IMG/VR virus record: IMGVR_UViG_3300036851_000235
Span: 1-42,004 of that record
Direction: 5' to 3' (one strand)
Length of the DNA stretch: 42,004 nt
DNA from: a virus
Shown here: positions 22,921 to 29,963 of the stretch, piece after piece
Position numbering within the stretch: the first letter of the stretch is position 1
Layout of the letters: the number at the start of each line of letters is the position of its first letter
The notes under the pieces: model-generated
What the model was told of the DNA's origin: nothing
Database searches by the model: none
Seen by the model: the letters and a program-made list of their open reading frames with translations, nothing else
Position numbers and translations under genes: made by a program

Positions 22921-22953
22921 GTAAACAAAAGACCCGCCTCAACAGGAAGCGGG
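22921..22953 (-). terminator. Intrinsic terminator after the tail genes
   Basis: On the minus strand CCCGC (22953-22949) pairs with GCGGG (22937-22933) across an 11-base loop, followed by TCTTTTGTTT. It lies between the last tail-module gene (ending 23012) and the lysis genes, so lysis genes need read-through or their own promoter. Confidence 0.7.
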
Positions 22954-23011
22954 CTGTGCGGGCTTCGGTGGCTAGACGGGCGGGCTTTACGGGCGGACCC
23001 TTGACTGAACG

Positions 23012-23176
23012 TTACTTCGTCGAGTCTACCACTCCCAGCTTTTCAGCCTCTTCGCGCTTCAGCGTCACGGTCACGGTCTGCGTCTTTAGACGCGCCTCAA
23101 TGGCCTTGACTTCCAGGAGCCGGGCACGGCGCACCTCCAGCCAGAAGGCGCGGTCGGGGTCGTGGTTGGGATTCAT
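23012..23176 (-). CDS. 54-aa charged helical protein
   Basis: Starts MNPNHDPDRAFWLEVRRARLLE and ends in a Lys/Glu-rich tail. An AGG lies about eight bases before the ATG, which follows the long tail gene by eight bases. Possibly a virion or tail accessory; no family was recognised. Confidence 0.6.
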   Translation of the reverse strand: MNPNHDPDRAFWLEVRRARLLEVKAIEARLKTQTVTVTLKREEAEKLGVVDSTK

Positions 23177-23184
23177 AAGATTGC

Positions 23185-25998
23185 CTATGAGTTCAGCAGA
23201 CCGAGAATTTCTACACGTGTTGACGTAGGCCAGCCTTGGTTCGGCGCGGTAAACTGCGTCACAGTCCAGGCACCGGTAGGGGCACTGATTCTATAGAGTT
23301 GCCCCAAGGTCGGGTCTATATCGTCGGTAGTTAAGGCCCAGAGTTGCCCGTTACTGTGGACTAATCCATAGCAAAGAGTGTCGGGGATTGAAGCTATAAA
23401 TGCTTCCCAAGTCACCCCGTCCGTGCTGCGCCTGAACGTTCCGTTGTTAGCGGCGTCATTGTTGTAAAGCGCATAGCCGAGAAACGCATAGCCATCTCCG
23501 TAGGCGATAGCCTTGGGATTTGTGCCTACGAGATCCTCTACCAAAGTCCAGGTCGCCCCGTCATCATCTGAGTAATACATGGCACCGTCGCCTAAACCGG
23601 CACCGTGTGAATAAGTAACGAGCAGCCGGTCGAGGTTCTCCATCCACACGGAGTGAGGGAAGCCCTCTGCTGTTAGGGCAGAGACGTCCACCGTGGCCCA
23701 TGTCGATCCGGCATTAACCGTCCTGAGTGCGGCCATGACGCTGGCAGCGCCGGTGAGATTGGCATAGAAGAGTACGACGCGATTCGAGTCCGTGGGATGG
23801 GGCGCAAACTGATACACCGCGTCGTTGGCATCGCCATGCGTATAGGCCAAGGTCCAGTTGGCCCCGTCATCATCAGAGTAATAGAGCTCGAACGGAGCAT
23901 TGTTGCTGGATAACCACAATCTGCTTCCGCCGCTAGGCGACGGACCCAAGGCCAAGGCCTCTGAAGCAAAACTGTTCGGCACGGCCACCGTGTCCCAGGA
24001 GACGCCAACATCCAATGTGCGCGCCAGGGTTGTTTGCCCGCTGGTGACATAGAAGGCCCTCGCGCCGCGAAATGCTAATTGTCCAAGGGCTAACCGATTA
24101 GCTCCTGTGTGTGCACTCCACGAGTTGGCATTGATGTCGAATTTTTGCCCGGCAAAGCCTGCCCTTGAAGGAGTGAACAAGCTGGTTACAGTGGGAATAG
24201 TGCCCGGCGGCGGCGCGACTGGCAGCATGATGATGTCCGGCGGCGGTATCTCTGGCCCGGATTCGTCATCCGTCGTGGGGTCATCGCAGCAGTCCTCAGA
24301 TGTGCCCGGTCCCCAGTCGTCGCCACCATCCCAGGGGTCGTAGGGATCGCTGTAGCCCGTGTTGGTCGGTGGCAGGATTACCGTGTCCGGAAGGTCGGGG
24401 ATGTACATGTTGATCTCAGGCGCGACCAGCACGAAGGATACCTGACGCACGCCCGACGGGTCGCTCTGCTCAATGCGCTCGCTGACCAAGAAGATGCGGT
24501 CCTCGTCCAGAAAGGTGATGCCGCCCGCCGAAGCCTCAGCCACGCCCGTGTACTGCAAGCGCATCGAATCGCCGGGCAAGGCCCAGACGTGTGCGCCATT
24601 GGCGACAGGCACCGTGACCTCGATCATCTCCGCCTTGCGCCGGAGCAGCTCGCCCACCGCGATGGCGTAGAGCACGTTTGCCGCGGCCTGACGCGTGGCC
24701 GCGTTATCAGAGGGGTTCTTGACGTCCGTGCGCACCAGGTAGAGCTCGACAGCACCGTAGCGCGCGATGCTCTGGGTGTCCTCGACGTAATACTCGAGTT
24801 GGCCGTTGGCCTTCGTGCGGCTCAGCACCGTGTAGGGTGATGCGGTCGAGGCGCTGTTGAGCTTGAGGTCGCCGTCCGGCGTGTCGCTGCCCACGGCGAT
24901 GATCCGGTTGGCCAGACGCTGGCCCAGATAACGCACCCGCGGCTTGTCGGCGATCCAGGCGAAGCCGCTCTGGGCGCTGCTGTCGAACATTGAGGGGTCA
25001 AAATATTCCTGTTGCGTGAGGATATAGCCAGAGGATGGCGGGTTGTCGGTCTGCACGAACTGCGGCTTGTCGTAGTCCCAGGACTCGCGCAAGGCGCTAC
25101 GGCGCACTTCCGCCAGGCGCAGCATTTCGGCGTAGCGCGTCAGTTGGTCGAAGGCGATTGTCATGGGAGTAGACGAGAACGCCGGCGGGTACAGCGCGCC
25201 GCCGGGGCTGCCCATGTAGGTCGTGCCGCCGGCCAGCGAGTCGGCGATAATGTTCGGCGTCACGCTCGTGTAGGCCACGCCGTTGTTCACGCGCTCGGCC
25301 AGGTCCACGGTGCGCAAATTGCCCCTGAGCACCAGCATCGCCGCGCCGGACGCATCGACCTCATACTCGCGGTCAATTACCTTGCCCTGATACATCAGGT
25401 AGTCGTAGAGCGGGTCCTCCAGCGGCCGGTTGTTCTCCTGCACGATGCTGATGCGCCAGCCACGCCGTATCTGCGAGCTCAAGGGCGAGTTGCTGATCAG
25501 CCCATCGTCAACGGGGATGCGCACTTCGAAGTCGCCGACGCGGTTCTGGTAGCGGTGTGTCTTCCAGGAGTGGACGGCCAGCACGCCAGCGATGCCCGTA
25601 GGCGACGTGAAATCGGGCTTGTGGATGATGATGCCGGAGACGCCTTCCTTCTGCGGCTCGTAGACCTTGAAGAACTGCGTAAGCAGCGTCGGGACCTGAG
25701 CGCCGCGCGTAATGTTCGCGACCAGGCGGCGCGTCTTGCGATGCCTGCGCAGGACCTGCGGCAATGGCTGCTTTAGGGGCAGATCATACGAATCCGTGAA
25801 GGCATCGGCCGTCCAGAAGGTCTGCGTGCGGGCCTGGAGTACGGCGTTGCGGCGTCGCTTGGCCTTGCGGTCCATGCGCTTGAAGGCGTCGGGGACGCGG
25901 AAGGTCTGCGAGATTTCGGTAGGGTCGTTAGGAGCGGCGGCAGTGAAGGCACCTACTGGCGGGACGTTGAACGTATATTGATAGCCCAGGCCTGCCAT
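23185..25998 (-). CDS. Tail protein with Gp37-like N-terminal half and BNR/Asp-box propeller, 937 aa
   Basis: Residues about 120-560 resemble the Siphovirus ReqiPepy6 Gp37-like tail region (GVLAVHSWKTHRY, GDFEVRIPVDDGLI, RRGWRISIVQEN), expected at the tail tip. A disordered Asp/Pro/Gly linker (about 590-640) follows. The C-terminal third holds Asp-box repeats: SDDDGANW, SDDDGATW, STDGVTW and further WD-like units, as in sialidase-type beta propellers. The propeller probably binds or degrades a host surface glycan. The linker separates the conserved tip part from the variable host-contact part. Confidence 0.82.
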   Translation of the reverse strand: MAGLGYQYTFNVPPVGAFTAAAPNDPTEISQTFRVPDAFKRMDRKAKRRRNAVLQARTQTFWTADAFTDSYDLPLKQPLPQVLRRHRKTRRLVANITRGAQVPTLLTQFFKVYEPQKEGVSGIIIHKPDFTSPTGIAGVLAVHSWKTHRYQNRVGDFEVRIPVDDGLISNSPLSSQIRRGWRISIVQENNRPLEDPLYDYLMYQGKVIDREYEVDASGAAMLVLRGNLRTVDLAERVNNGVAYTSVTPNIIADSLAGGTTYMGSPGGALYPPAFSSTPMTIAFDQLTRYAEMLRLAEVRRSALRESWDYDKPQFVQTDNPPSSGYILTQQEYFDPSMFDSSAQSGFAWIADKPRVRYLGQRLANRIIAVGSDTPDGDLKLNSASTASPYTVLSRTKANGQLEYYVEDTQSIARYGAVELYLVRTDVKNPSDNAATRQAAANVLYAIAVGELLRRKAEMIEVTVPVANGAHVWALPGDSMRLQYTGVAEASAGGITFLDEDRIFLVSERIEQSDPSGVRQVSFVLVAPEINMYIPDLPDTVILPPTNTGYSDPYDPWDGGDDWGPGTSEDCCDDPTTDDESGPEIPPPDIIMLPVAPPPGTIPTVTSLFTPSRAGFAGQKFDINANSWSAHTGANRLALGQLAFRGARAFYVTSGQTTLARTLDVGVSWDTVAVPNSFASEALALGPSPSGGSRLWLSSNNAPFELYYSDDDGANWTLAYTHGDANDAVYQFAPHPTDSNRVVLFYANLTGAASVMAALRTVNAGSTWATVDVSALTAEGFPHSVWMENLDRLLVTYSHGAGLGDGAMYYSDDDGATWTLVEDLVGTNPKAIAYGDGYAFLGYALYNNDAANNGTFRRSTDGVTWEAFIASIPDTLCYGLVHSNGQLWALTTDDIDPTLGQLYRISAPTGAWTVTQFTAPNQGWPTSTRVEILGLLNS

Positions 25999-26355
25999 TT
26001 AGCCAACTTCGATGATCGAATAAGTGTATGTGAAGTCGGCACCTGCAACTCGCTTGATTTTGTAGGTCAAGCTGACCGACTCTGGAATAGACCGATGTGG
26101 CGTTTCAATGACTAAGGGATTCAGGCCGCCCGTATAAGTTATCGGTGAGCCTTCCATAACTCGCACCGTGCCGCTTGCCCGGACAGCCATGCTCTCGCTA
26201 ATCTCAATAACGTTTGCGGTCGTAGCAGCCACTAGAGGACTTAGGTCAAGACGTAGAAAAAACATGCCAGCAGCGTTAAGAGCAGCGCCTATGGTCTGCA
26301 ATGTTCCATCTGTTAGGATTGTTCCTCCGGCTTCTTCGACAACTGTTACTGCCAT
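25999..26355 (-). CDS. 118-aa beta-rich structural protein of the tail tip
   Basis: Beta-strand-rich with little charge clustering (LSPLVAATTANVIEISESM, YTYSIIEVG). Base composition is lower in GC than in the neighbours, as often seen in exchangeable host-recognition genes. Lies directly before the long tail protein. Function inferred from position. Confidence 0.55.
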   Translation of the reverse strand: MAVTVVEEAGGTILTDGTLQTIGAALNAAGMFFLRLDLSPLVAATTANVIEISESMAVRASGTVRVMEGSPITYTGGLNPLVIETPHRSIPESVSLTYKIKRVAGADFTYTYSIIEVG

Positions 26356-26363
26356 AAGAACTC

Positions 26364-27170
26364 CTAACTTAAACCATAAGCCGTCAGATCAAATAGCCGA
26401 TCACCTGCTGTGTTAATGTTGCATCTGCTCCGCGCTGCAACTCGTACTCCTGCTGGTATATTACACGGCAAGGACACATTCGTCGGGCTGATTTTGTCAC
26501 TAGTAGACCAACATTCAACCTGTATGTCCGGAATGATGATTTGCTCACTGCCGGCTGCACCTATCGCAATATCTATCCACCAACGGCAATTGGAGCGGAT
26601 AATGTCCGTGTTTTGTCCAATCCGAAGCACAAGCCACTTGCTATCCCGTACCGTAGTTGTTATTAGCTCACTATATGCACCTTTTGTGTCCGCCGTAGCA
26701 CCTGGGTCAACACTTGTTCCACCGCTGTCAGCAGTAGTTGCGCCCCAAGTCTCGACTACTCCGCTAAGGCCATAGCCTTGAAGAGCCCCTTGGCCGAGAA
26801 ATAATACGCCCAGATGGTTGTTCTTTATACCGCCGCTGTGCTGAGAACGATGCGCTACTCGCAGTCCAGATGGTAAATGTAAAGGTGCATAAACATGAGC
26901 GTTGGAAAGGCCATGCTCGCTAAATTGGAGATTGGGCCAGAATATCTGTTCAGCCGCGGCCGCACCTACCGCAAGATCGAATAGTACATCACCCTGCCCG
27001 GTAGAAGGCCCCATCATGACGTAGAGTCCCTGCGCCTCAAATGGGATGGCTGCCTCTATCTCGGCATAGGCTCCTTTAACATTGGCTATACCAGACGCGC
27101 TAGACAGATGGATGCCGCCAGTCGCATCATCGCGCGAGAAACGTTGACCGGCAAATAGAGCAGGTGACAT
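26364..27170 (-). CDS. 268-aa tail protein with two related halves (candidate receptor-binding protein)
   Basis: Two halves show the same order of motifs: KGAYAEIE / KGAYSELI, VGAAAAEQI / IGAAGSEQI, LPSGLRVAHRS / IPAGVRVAARS, and both end in GYGLS / AYGLS. The two domains are about 110 residues each and predicted beta-rich. Lower GC than the flanks suggests recent exchange. A duplicated beta domain near the tail tip would fit host binding. Confidence 0.6.
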   Translation of the reverse strand: MSPALFAGQRFSRDDATGGIHLSSASGIANVKGAYAEIEAAIPFEAQGLYVMMGPSTGQGDVLFDLAVGAAAAEQIFWPNLQFSEHGLSNAHVYAPLHLPSGLRVAHRSQHSGGIKNNHLGVLFLGQGALQGYGLSGVVETWGATTADSGGTSVDPGATADTKGAYSELITTTVRDSKWLVLRIGQNTDIIRSNCRWWIDIAIGAAGSEQIIIPDIQVECWSTSDKISPTNVSLPCNIPAGVRVAARSRCNINTAGDRLFDLTAYGLS

Positions 27171-27530
27171 CTATGGCTTCGCTAACTCAGCTTTAAGCTC
27201 AGTGACACGTTGTTCTAAGTTAGTCAATTCTTGTACCTTTAGTTCGCGTCCGTCTCGTGCTACGAACTCACGCCTAGTTTCATCCCACTCGTAGCGCCCA
27301 CCCTGCATTCCTAGAGGCTCCGCTTGGGGGCTGAAGGCCAACTCAATAGCTTCAAAGTCTTGAGTAGTTATCTCGTCAGGATGGGCTATGCCCCTCATGC
27401 CAGAGAGCGAGTAGGGTCGCTGCGTGACGGGGTCAACGGCCGTGTCTGGGTCGTCGAGGTCGATCGAGGCGGTGGTGTGCAGCCGTCCCGTAGCCTTCTC
27501 GTAGATCGCGTACCACTTCACATCCGCCAT
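27171..27530 (-). CDS. 119-aa protein with C-terminal coiled coil
   Basis: The N-terminal 90 residues include WYAIYEKATGRLHTTA and RYEWDETRREFV; the last 25 form a Leu/Glu heptad helix. The layout recalls tail-fibre accessory proteins. No family was recognised. Confidence 0.55.
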   Translation of the reverse strand: MADVKWYAIYEKATGRLHTTASIDLDDPDTAVDPVTQRPYSLSGMRGIAHPDEITTQDFEAIELAFSPQAEPLGMQGGRYEWDETRREFVARDGRELKVQELTNLEQRVTELKAELAKP

Positions 27531-27533
27531 GGC

Positions 27534-27989
27534 CTATAGCTCCCTGTGCACCATCTCGAGCGAGACGACGCCGGTACCGGAGGAGGACTCAAGGCTGAGC
27601 TCGTTGTTGCCCGCCGTTGCGCCCTGCACCAACAGCGAGTCCTCTTCATCGGCGGCGATCCAGTGCACCGTATTGCCGTGCGCGTCGATGCTCTCCGTCC
27701 AGATTGCGGGTGCCGACGCCGTTACGGGCTGTGTGCCTGCCGTCGTCGCGGCGTCCGTGTAGGCGGCGGGTGAGGTGCTGGACTTCTTCGACGGCGTCTG
27801 CGCCGTCGGCGTGGCCAGATTCGTCGTCGAGCGCCGCACAGCGAAGCGGTTCTTAGTTGACGTCCCGGCCTCGCCGCCGATGCGGATCTCCTCGACCTTG
27901 GCGATCTCCTGCAAGCCCGTTGTTAGGCTCAGGAGCATGTCGCCGGCAACCGGCGTCACGCCTTCGCGGGCTGTCATGTATTTAGCCAT
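27534..27989 (-). CDS. 151-aa beta-rich structural protein
   Basis: A Thr/Ala/Ser-rich chain typical of a virion surface protein, starting with YMTAREGVTPVAGDMLLSL. AGGAGG lies eight bases before the ATG, one of the strongest ribosome sites in the genome. Role unknown. Confidence 0.6.
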   Translation of the reverse strand: MAKYMTAREGVTPVAGDMLLSLTTGLQEIAKVEEIRIGGEAGTSTKNRFAVRRSTTNLATPTAQTPSKKSSTSPAAYTDAATTAGTQPVTASAPAIWTESIDAHGNTVHWIAADEEDSLLVQGATAGNNELSLESSSGTGVVSLEMVHREL

Positions 27990-28016
27990 TGAGATTTCCT
28001 CCTGCCCTACCGGGGC

Positions 28017-28262
28017 TTAAGTCAGTGGCGTTATGGTGAATCGCCAGTGCGGGTTGTATTCCTTGCTAGGAAGCGCTCGCAGCAGGGCTACTTCGTAGTC
28101 CTCTAATGGGCCTTCATAGGGCTTGCCCTCGATGACCCACGGCCCTTGCAAGCGGTTCATAGCGTCAGTGAACGATGCCGGGCTCAATGGAATCGTGCGG
28201 GGCGTTTCGTTGACGGAGCCGTCTGTCTCGATGTACCGAAACTCGACTCGATACTTAGCCAT
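28017..28262 (-). CDS. 81-aa protein, function unknown
   Basis: The ATG at 28262 (AKYRVEFRYIETDGS) follows GAGAGGGA and overlaps the stop of the zinc protein upstream. The product is a compact beta/alpha protein. No family was recognised. Confidence 0.6.
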   Translation of the reverse strand: MAKYRVEFRYIETDGSVNETPRTIPLSPASFTDAMNRLQGPWVIEGKPYEGPLEDYEVALLRALPSKEYNPHWRFTITPLT

Positions 28263-28752
28263 CGTTTCCCTCTCTTTTCTTCGCGAAGATATCGTCAATA
28301 CGCTTGCTCGCCCTGGCCGCTGGGTCACCCAAGGATGGCCGCGCCATCTTTGCTAACTCGCGTTCCGTGAAACCCGACTGCCGCCGTGGTATCAGCTTTG
28401 GCTCGCCGTCCGGCGTGTAGATGCGCAGCACGGGCTCATTGGCCTTGAACTCGCGCAGCATCCACGGCTGTCTGTGGTCCTCGCGGTAGGCCCGCTCCAC
28501 ATCGGCCTTGAAGGGGTTGCAGTCCACGCGGCAGGCCGGCGACGGGCAGACGTAGCCGTCGCACTTCGTGCAGCGCTTGATGCTTGCCAGGATCGTCTCG
28601 AAGGAAACGTCGGGGTTGTCGCAGCGCAGCGAGTAGACACGGCCGCAGTGTTTGCAGGTCACCGTGGGGTGCTCCGTCGTCTTGCCCTCGATGTCCGTCA
28701 CAAACAGCGTCGAAGGGTTTTTCAGCGCCAGCGGGTGTACGATGTTAGCCAT
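28255..28752 (-). CDS. Cys-rich zinc protein in the tail module, 165 aa
   Basis: CKHCG near residue 32, LRCDN, CTKCDGYVC, CPSPACRVDC form two or three zinc sites within the first 80 residues. A basic C-terminus with GFTERELAKMARPSLGDP follows. The ATG at 28752 has GGAGG upstream. It is the largest of a series of overlapping Cys-rich genes between the distal tail gene and the tail-tip genes. Confidence 0.7.
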   Translation of the reverse strand: MANIVHPLALKNPSTLFVTDIEGKTTEHPTVTCKHCGRVYSLRCDNPDVSFETILASIKRCTKCDGYVCPSPACRVDCNPFKADVERAYREDHRQPWMLREFKANEPVLRIYTPDGEPKLIPRRQSGFTERELAKMARPSLGDPAARASKRIDDIFAKKREGNDG

Positions 28753-28906
28753 CCTTTGCCTCCAGGTCGCGTTCTTCTTGCAGCCCACAACGTAGGCAAT
28801 GACGGTGCTGCACCATCTCCTTGTCGGCATTCCATGAAGCCCTAGGCTTCACCGCTTCCCAAGGCGTCCAGACATGAGAATCCTGACAAAGAGTCAAGTC
28901 AGCCAC
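28745..28906 (-). CDS. 53-aa zinc-ribbon microprotein
   Basis: The GTG at 28906 has GGAGG nine bases upstream. The product has LCQDSHVWTPW at the start and RHCLRCGLQEER near the end, giving one Cys/His zinc site. It overlaps both neighbours in other frames by eight bases each. The conserved-looking WTPW and CGLQE suggest a family, but I cannot name it. Confidence 0.7.
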   Translation of the reverse strand: MADLTLCQDSHVWTPWEAVKPRASWNADKEMVQHRHCLRCGLQEERDLEAKDG

Positions 28907-28988
28907 TCTTCAGGACCTCCGCTATTAGCGCCTGGCTGATGCGCTTCGCCTGCTTGCCCTTGCAGCCGTTGCACGGTCTACGCGCCAT
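28899..28988 (-). CDS. 29-aa Cys-pair microprotein
   Basis: The ATG has AAGGAG seven bases upstream. The product MARRPCNGCKGK continues into one helix; CNGC would be a single CxxC, so metal binding would need a dimer or partner. It overlaps the genes before and after it. Confidence 0.55.
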   Translation of the reverse strand: MARRPCNGCKGKQAKRISQALIAEVLKSG

Positions 28989-29124
28989 CGGCCTTCTCCT
29001 TCGCCTTGGGGCCGCAAGGTCCGTGTCCCAGGCCCTTCGCTTGTGGCGGGCAGCTAATCACTCCCTGACACCAGCAATGGTCATCCAAGGGTCGCTCGCA
29101 TCGCCCGCACACGTTCTGGCTCAT
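28978..29124 (-). CDS. 48-aa Cys-rich microprotein
   Basis: Starts two bases after the distal tail gene stop with ATG and an AGGG just before it. It has six cysteines, including CGRC and CWC, in 48 residues. It is the first of four Cys-rich genes in a row. Confidence 0.6.
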   Translation of the reverse strand: MSQNVCGRCERPLDDHCWCQGVISCPPQAKGLGHGPCGPKAKEKADGA

Positions 29125-29126
29125 CC

Positions 29127-29963
29127 CTATGTCCACGCCGGATAGAAACGGATCAGCAGCGTCGCGGTCGGCACTGCCCCGAAGCTCACGCTGAAATTGT
29201 TAGTCCCTGGGTCCAGCACCATGAGGTGCACCTGGCCGACCTGACGCACGAAATTGCTGTAGTCGCCTGAATAGGTCACGCCCGCATCGCTGGAGAACTC
29301 GACACGCCGGCTGCCGGCGTCGAAGCGCAGCTTGCTGTTCGTGGCGTCGGTGCCGTCGCGCGTGCTCTGCATCACGTAGCCCGAGGTCGTGTTCTCGATG
29401 CGCGGGTTGACGAAGACGCCGGTCAGCGTGAACACCGCGTTGTAGACGCGCGCGTTGCCGGCGTTGCTGATGCTGAACGTCTCCGTCGCCTCGTTCATGG
29501 TGAAGGCGGCGTCCGTGTTCTGCAGCTCGTTGTACCAGTCGCTGTAGGCCGTGAAGGGCAGCGCCACGGGCAGGGCGAACTTGCTCGATGCCTCCAGCCT
29601 GAAGCCCGGCACGGCCCCAAGGCGAGCGTGGCACCAGCGCCGGTCTGCCGCTGCGCTGATCGTCCAGAGCTTGCCCTTGCCGGCGCGATAGAGCTTGGAG
29701 CGGATGTTGTCGATCTCGGTGTCCAGCGTGGCGCCGGCATCGCCGAAGGCCGCGACGAAGCGGATCGACTCGACGCGGTTCTGCTTCACCGCCAGCGCCG
29801 TCCCTAATTGGTCGTAGGCGTAGTGCGCGCCGGTCAGCGCCTCAGAGGGCAGGAGCAGCGCTTGTGGCGACGGCTCCCATTCCAGCGCCTTCGTGGGGAA
29901 GTTATAGACGAAAGACGAGCCGTCATTCGAGGTAAAGCGATCGGCATATCTGGGAATAGCTAT
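29127..29963 (-). CDS. Distal tail protein (Dit-like), 278 aa, apparently starting at AUA
   Basis: Position just after the tape measure, a beta-rich N-terminal domain and a C-terminal domain with GNARVYNAVFTLTG and DPGTNNFSVSF fit a Dit-type hub protein. The first AUG/GUG/UUG in frame (GTG at 29789) would cut off about 58 residues that look coding (PRYADRF, SFVYNFPTKALEW). The frame continues up to ATA at 29963. That ATA overlaps the tape-measure TAG in ATAG, the same geometry as the ATGA overlaps elsewhere, and has GGGGGTGAT about six bases before it. Confidence 0.75.
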   Translation of the reverse strand: MAIPRYADRFTSNDGSSFVYNFPTKALEWEPSPQALLLPSEALTGAHYAYDQLGTALAVKQNRVESIRFVAAFGDAGATLDTEIDNIRSKLYRAGKGKLWTISAAADRRWCHARLGAVPGFRLEASSKFALPVALPFTAYSDWYNELQNTDAAFTMNEATETFSISNAGNARVYNAVFTLTGVFVNPRIENTTSGYVMQSTRDGTDATNSKLRFDAGSRRVEFSSDAGVTYSGDYSNFVRQVGQVHLMVLDPGTNNFSVSFGAVPTATLLIRFYPAWT

